NCBI GenBank assembly: GCA_050947015.1 | Contig: JBMNVT010000017.1 | Location: 1 to 50,836, forward strand | DNA from: CAKXIK01 sp050947015 | GTDB lineage: Bacteria > Bacillota > Clostridia > Oscillospirales > Acutalibacteraceae | Length of the DNA: 50,836 bases | Direction of reading: 5' to 3' | Part shown: positions 50,544-50,836 of the stretch, in pieces | How positions within the stretch are numbered: the first letter of the stretch is position 1 | How the letters are laid out: every line of letters starts with the position of its first letter | Translations under genes and position numbers: made by a program | Notes under the pieces: model-generated | What the model saw: only the letters and a program-made list of their open reading frames with translations | Told to the model about the DNA's origin: nothing | Database searches by the model: none

Positions 50544-50836
50544 ATGATGGTGAAGAACGCAGAGAACCGCAGTCAGATGGAATTTGTAAGCTTGGAAGAA
50601 ATGGTGCCGCAGAATCATCTTCTACGGAAGATCGACGCAGCAATCGACTTCAACAAGCTATAAGCTGTATTGCGAGGATAACGGCAGGCCGAGCATCGAC
50701 CCGGTGGTTCTGTTCAAGATTGTACTGATCCAGCATATCTACGGGATTTCTTCACTTCGCCGGACGCTGGAAGAAGTGAGCATGAACCTGGCGTACCGGT
50801 GGTTTATCGGGTATCCGCTGAACGAAGCGGTACCGC
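50544..50836 (+). pseudogene. IS1182-like transposase, 5' part, frameshifted
   Basis: From ATG 50544 the frame gives a 39-residue start (SQMEFVSLEEMVPQNHLLRK) typical of IS1182 transposases and stops at TAA 50661-50663. The true frame resumes one base later at 50662 as LYCEDNGRPSIDPVVLFKIV and then runs to the window end through IYGISSLRRTLEE. Compared with relatives some eight residues at the break are missing, so a small deletion caused the frameshift. A TATAAT at 50521-50526 may be its promoter. The catalytic Asp region is not reached within the window. Confidence 0.82.
50736..50836 (+). repeat. 101-bp inverted repeat, right copy
   Basis: Identical to the reverse complement of 138-238; the match runs to the last base of the window, which ends in the palindrome GCGGTACCGC. 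Confidence 0.95.

Noticed and set aside
1..50836. CRISPR arrays, rRNA or tRNA genes
   Set aside because: I saw no regularly spaced repeats, no rRNA-like sequence and no TTCGAATC-type tRNA arms while reading; a dedicated covariance search would be needed to exclude a tRNA fully.

Overview
The window looks like part of the chromosome of a Gram-positive, low-to-mid GC Bacillota. I would guess an endospore-forming clostridium of the Oscillospirales type. The reasons are sigma-A promoters with strong Shine-Dalgarno sites, several GTG and TTG starts, a yaaL/bofA-like sporulation pair, a CsoR/CopA/CopZ copper locus, a UPF0371 (DUF1846) protein, and a PstS with permuted domain order. The taxonomic guess is inference. 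Gene density is high and most genes are ordinary chromosomal ones. Mobile DNA is seen only at the two ends.

Left end (1-3785): a patchwork of an IS1182-like transposase fragment, the N-terminus of a large serine recombinase and the 3' part of an ABC permease gene. These join abruptly and may be a rearrangement scar or an assembly or amplification chimera. They are followed by the matching ABC ATPase (TrpYZ-like), a degenerate ImmA/IrrE-like protein, and a divergent XRE regulator plus intact ImmA-type peptidase with a well-formed operator pair. 3798-18012: household genes on both strands. They include galE, an HD hydrolase, a PH-domain protein, a MATE exporter, a YdbS/YdbT-like pair, a short-chain dehydrogenase, a lipoprotein MltG-like lytic transglycosylase, an amidohydrolase, UPF0371, a divergent Lrp/aspartase pair and an alpha/beta hydrolase.

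18027-30870: a copper operon in which CopZ is fused to CopA yet has its own internal start and ribosome site, a TtcA-like tRNA thiolase, a FabG-like SDR with a palindromic operator, and cysK preceded by a 23-residue cysteine-rich leader peptide. Then come a MarR-controlled heterodimeric ABC exporter and a Rad3-type helicase with an N-terminal PD-(D/E)XK nuclease. 31014-37989: a complete phosphate regulon, pstS-pstC-pstA-pstB-phoU-phoP-phoR, behind a Pho-box-like promoter; its PstS is circularly permuted. 38242-42266: VanZ-like protein, DEAD-box helicase, DUF2726/zinc-finger protein, DUF2508 and BofA. 42280-50399: a carbohydrate locus. A GH35 beta-galactosidase diverges from a ROK regulator, which is followed by a DegT-type aminotransferase, a Gfo/Idh/MocA dehydrogenase, two tandem stand-alone CBM9-like proteins without signal peptides, and a PIG-L/LmbE deacetylase. 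Together these look like an amino-sugar or modified-sugar pathway that I cannot match to a described one. The right end (50544-50836) is a damaged IS1182-like transposase whose last 101 bases recur inverted at the left end.

The observations most worth following up are the Cys leader peptide before cysK, the permuted PstS, the cytosolic CBM9-like sugar locus, and the CopA-CopZ fusion with an internal start.
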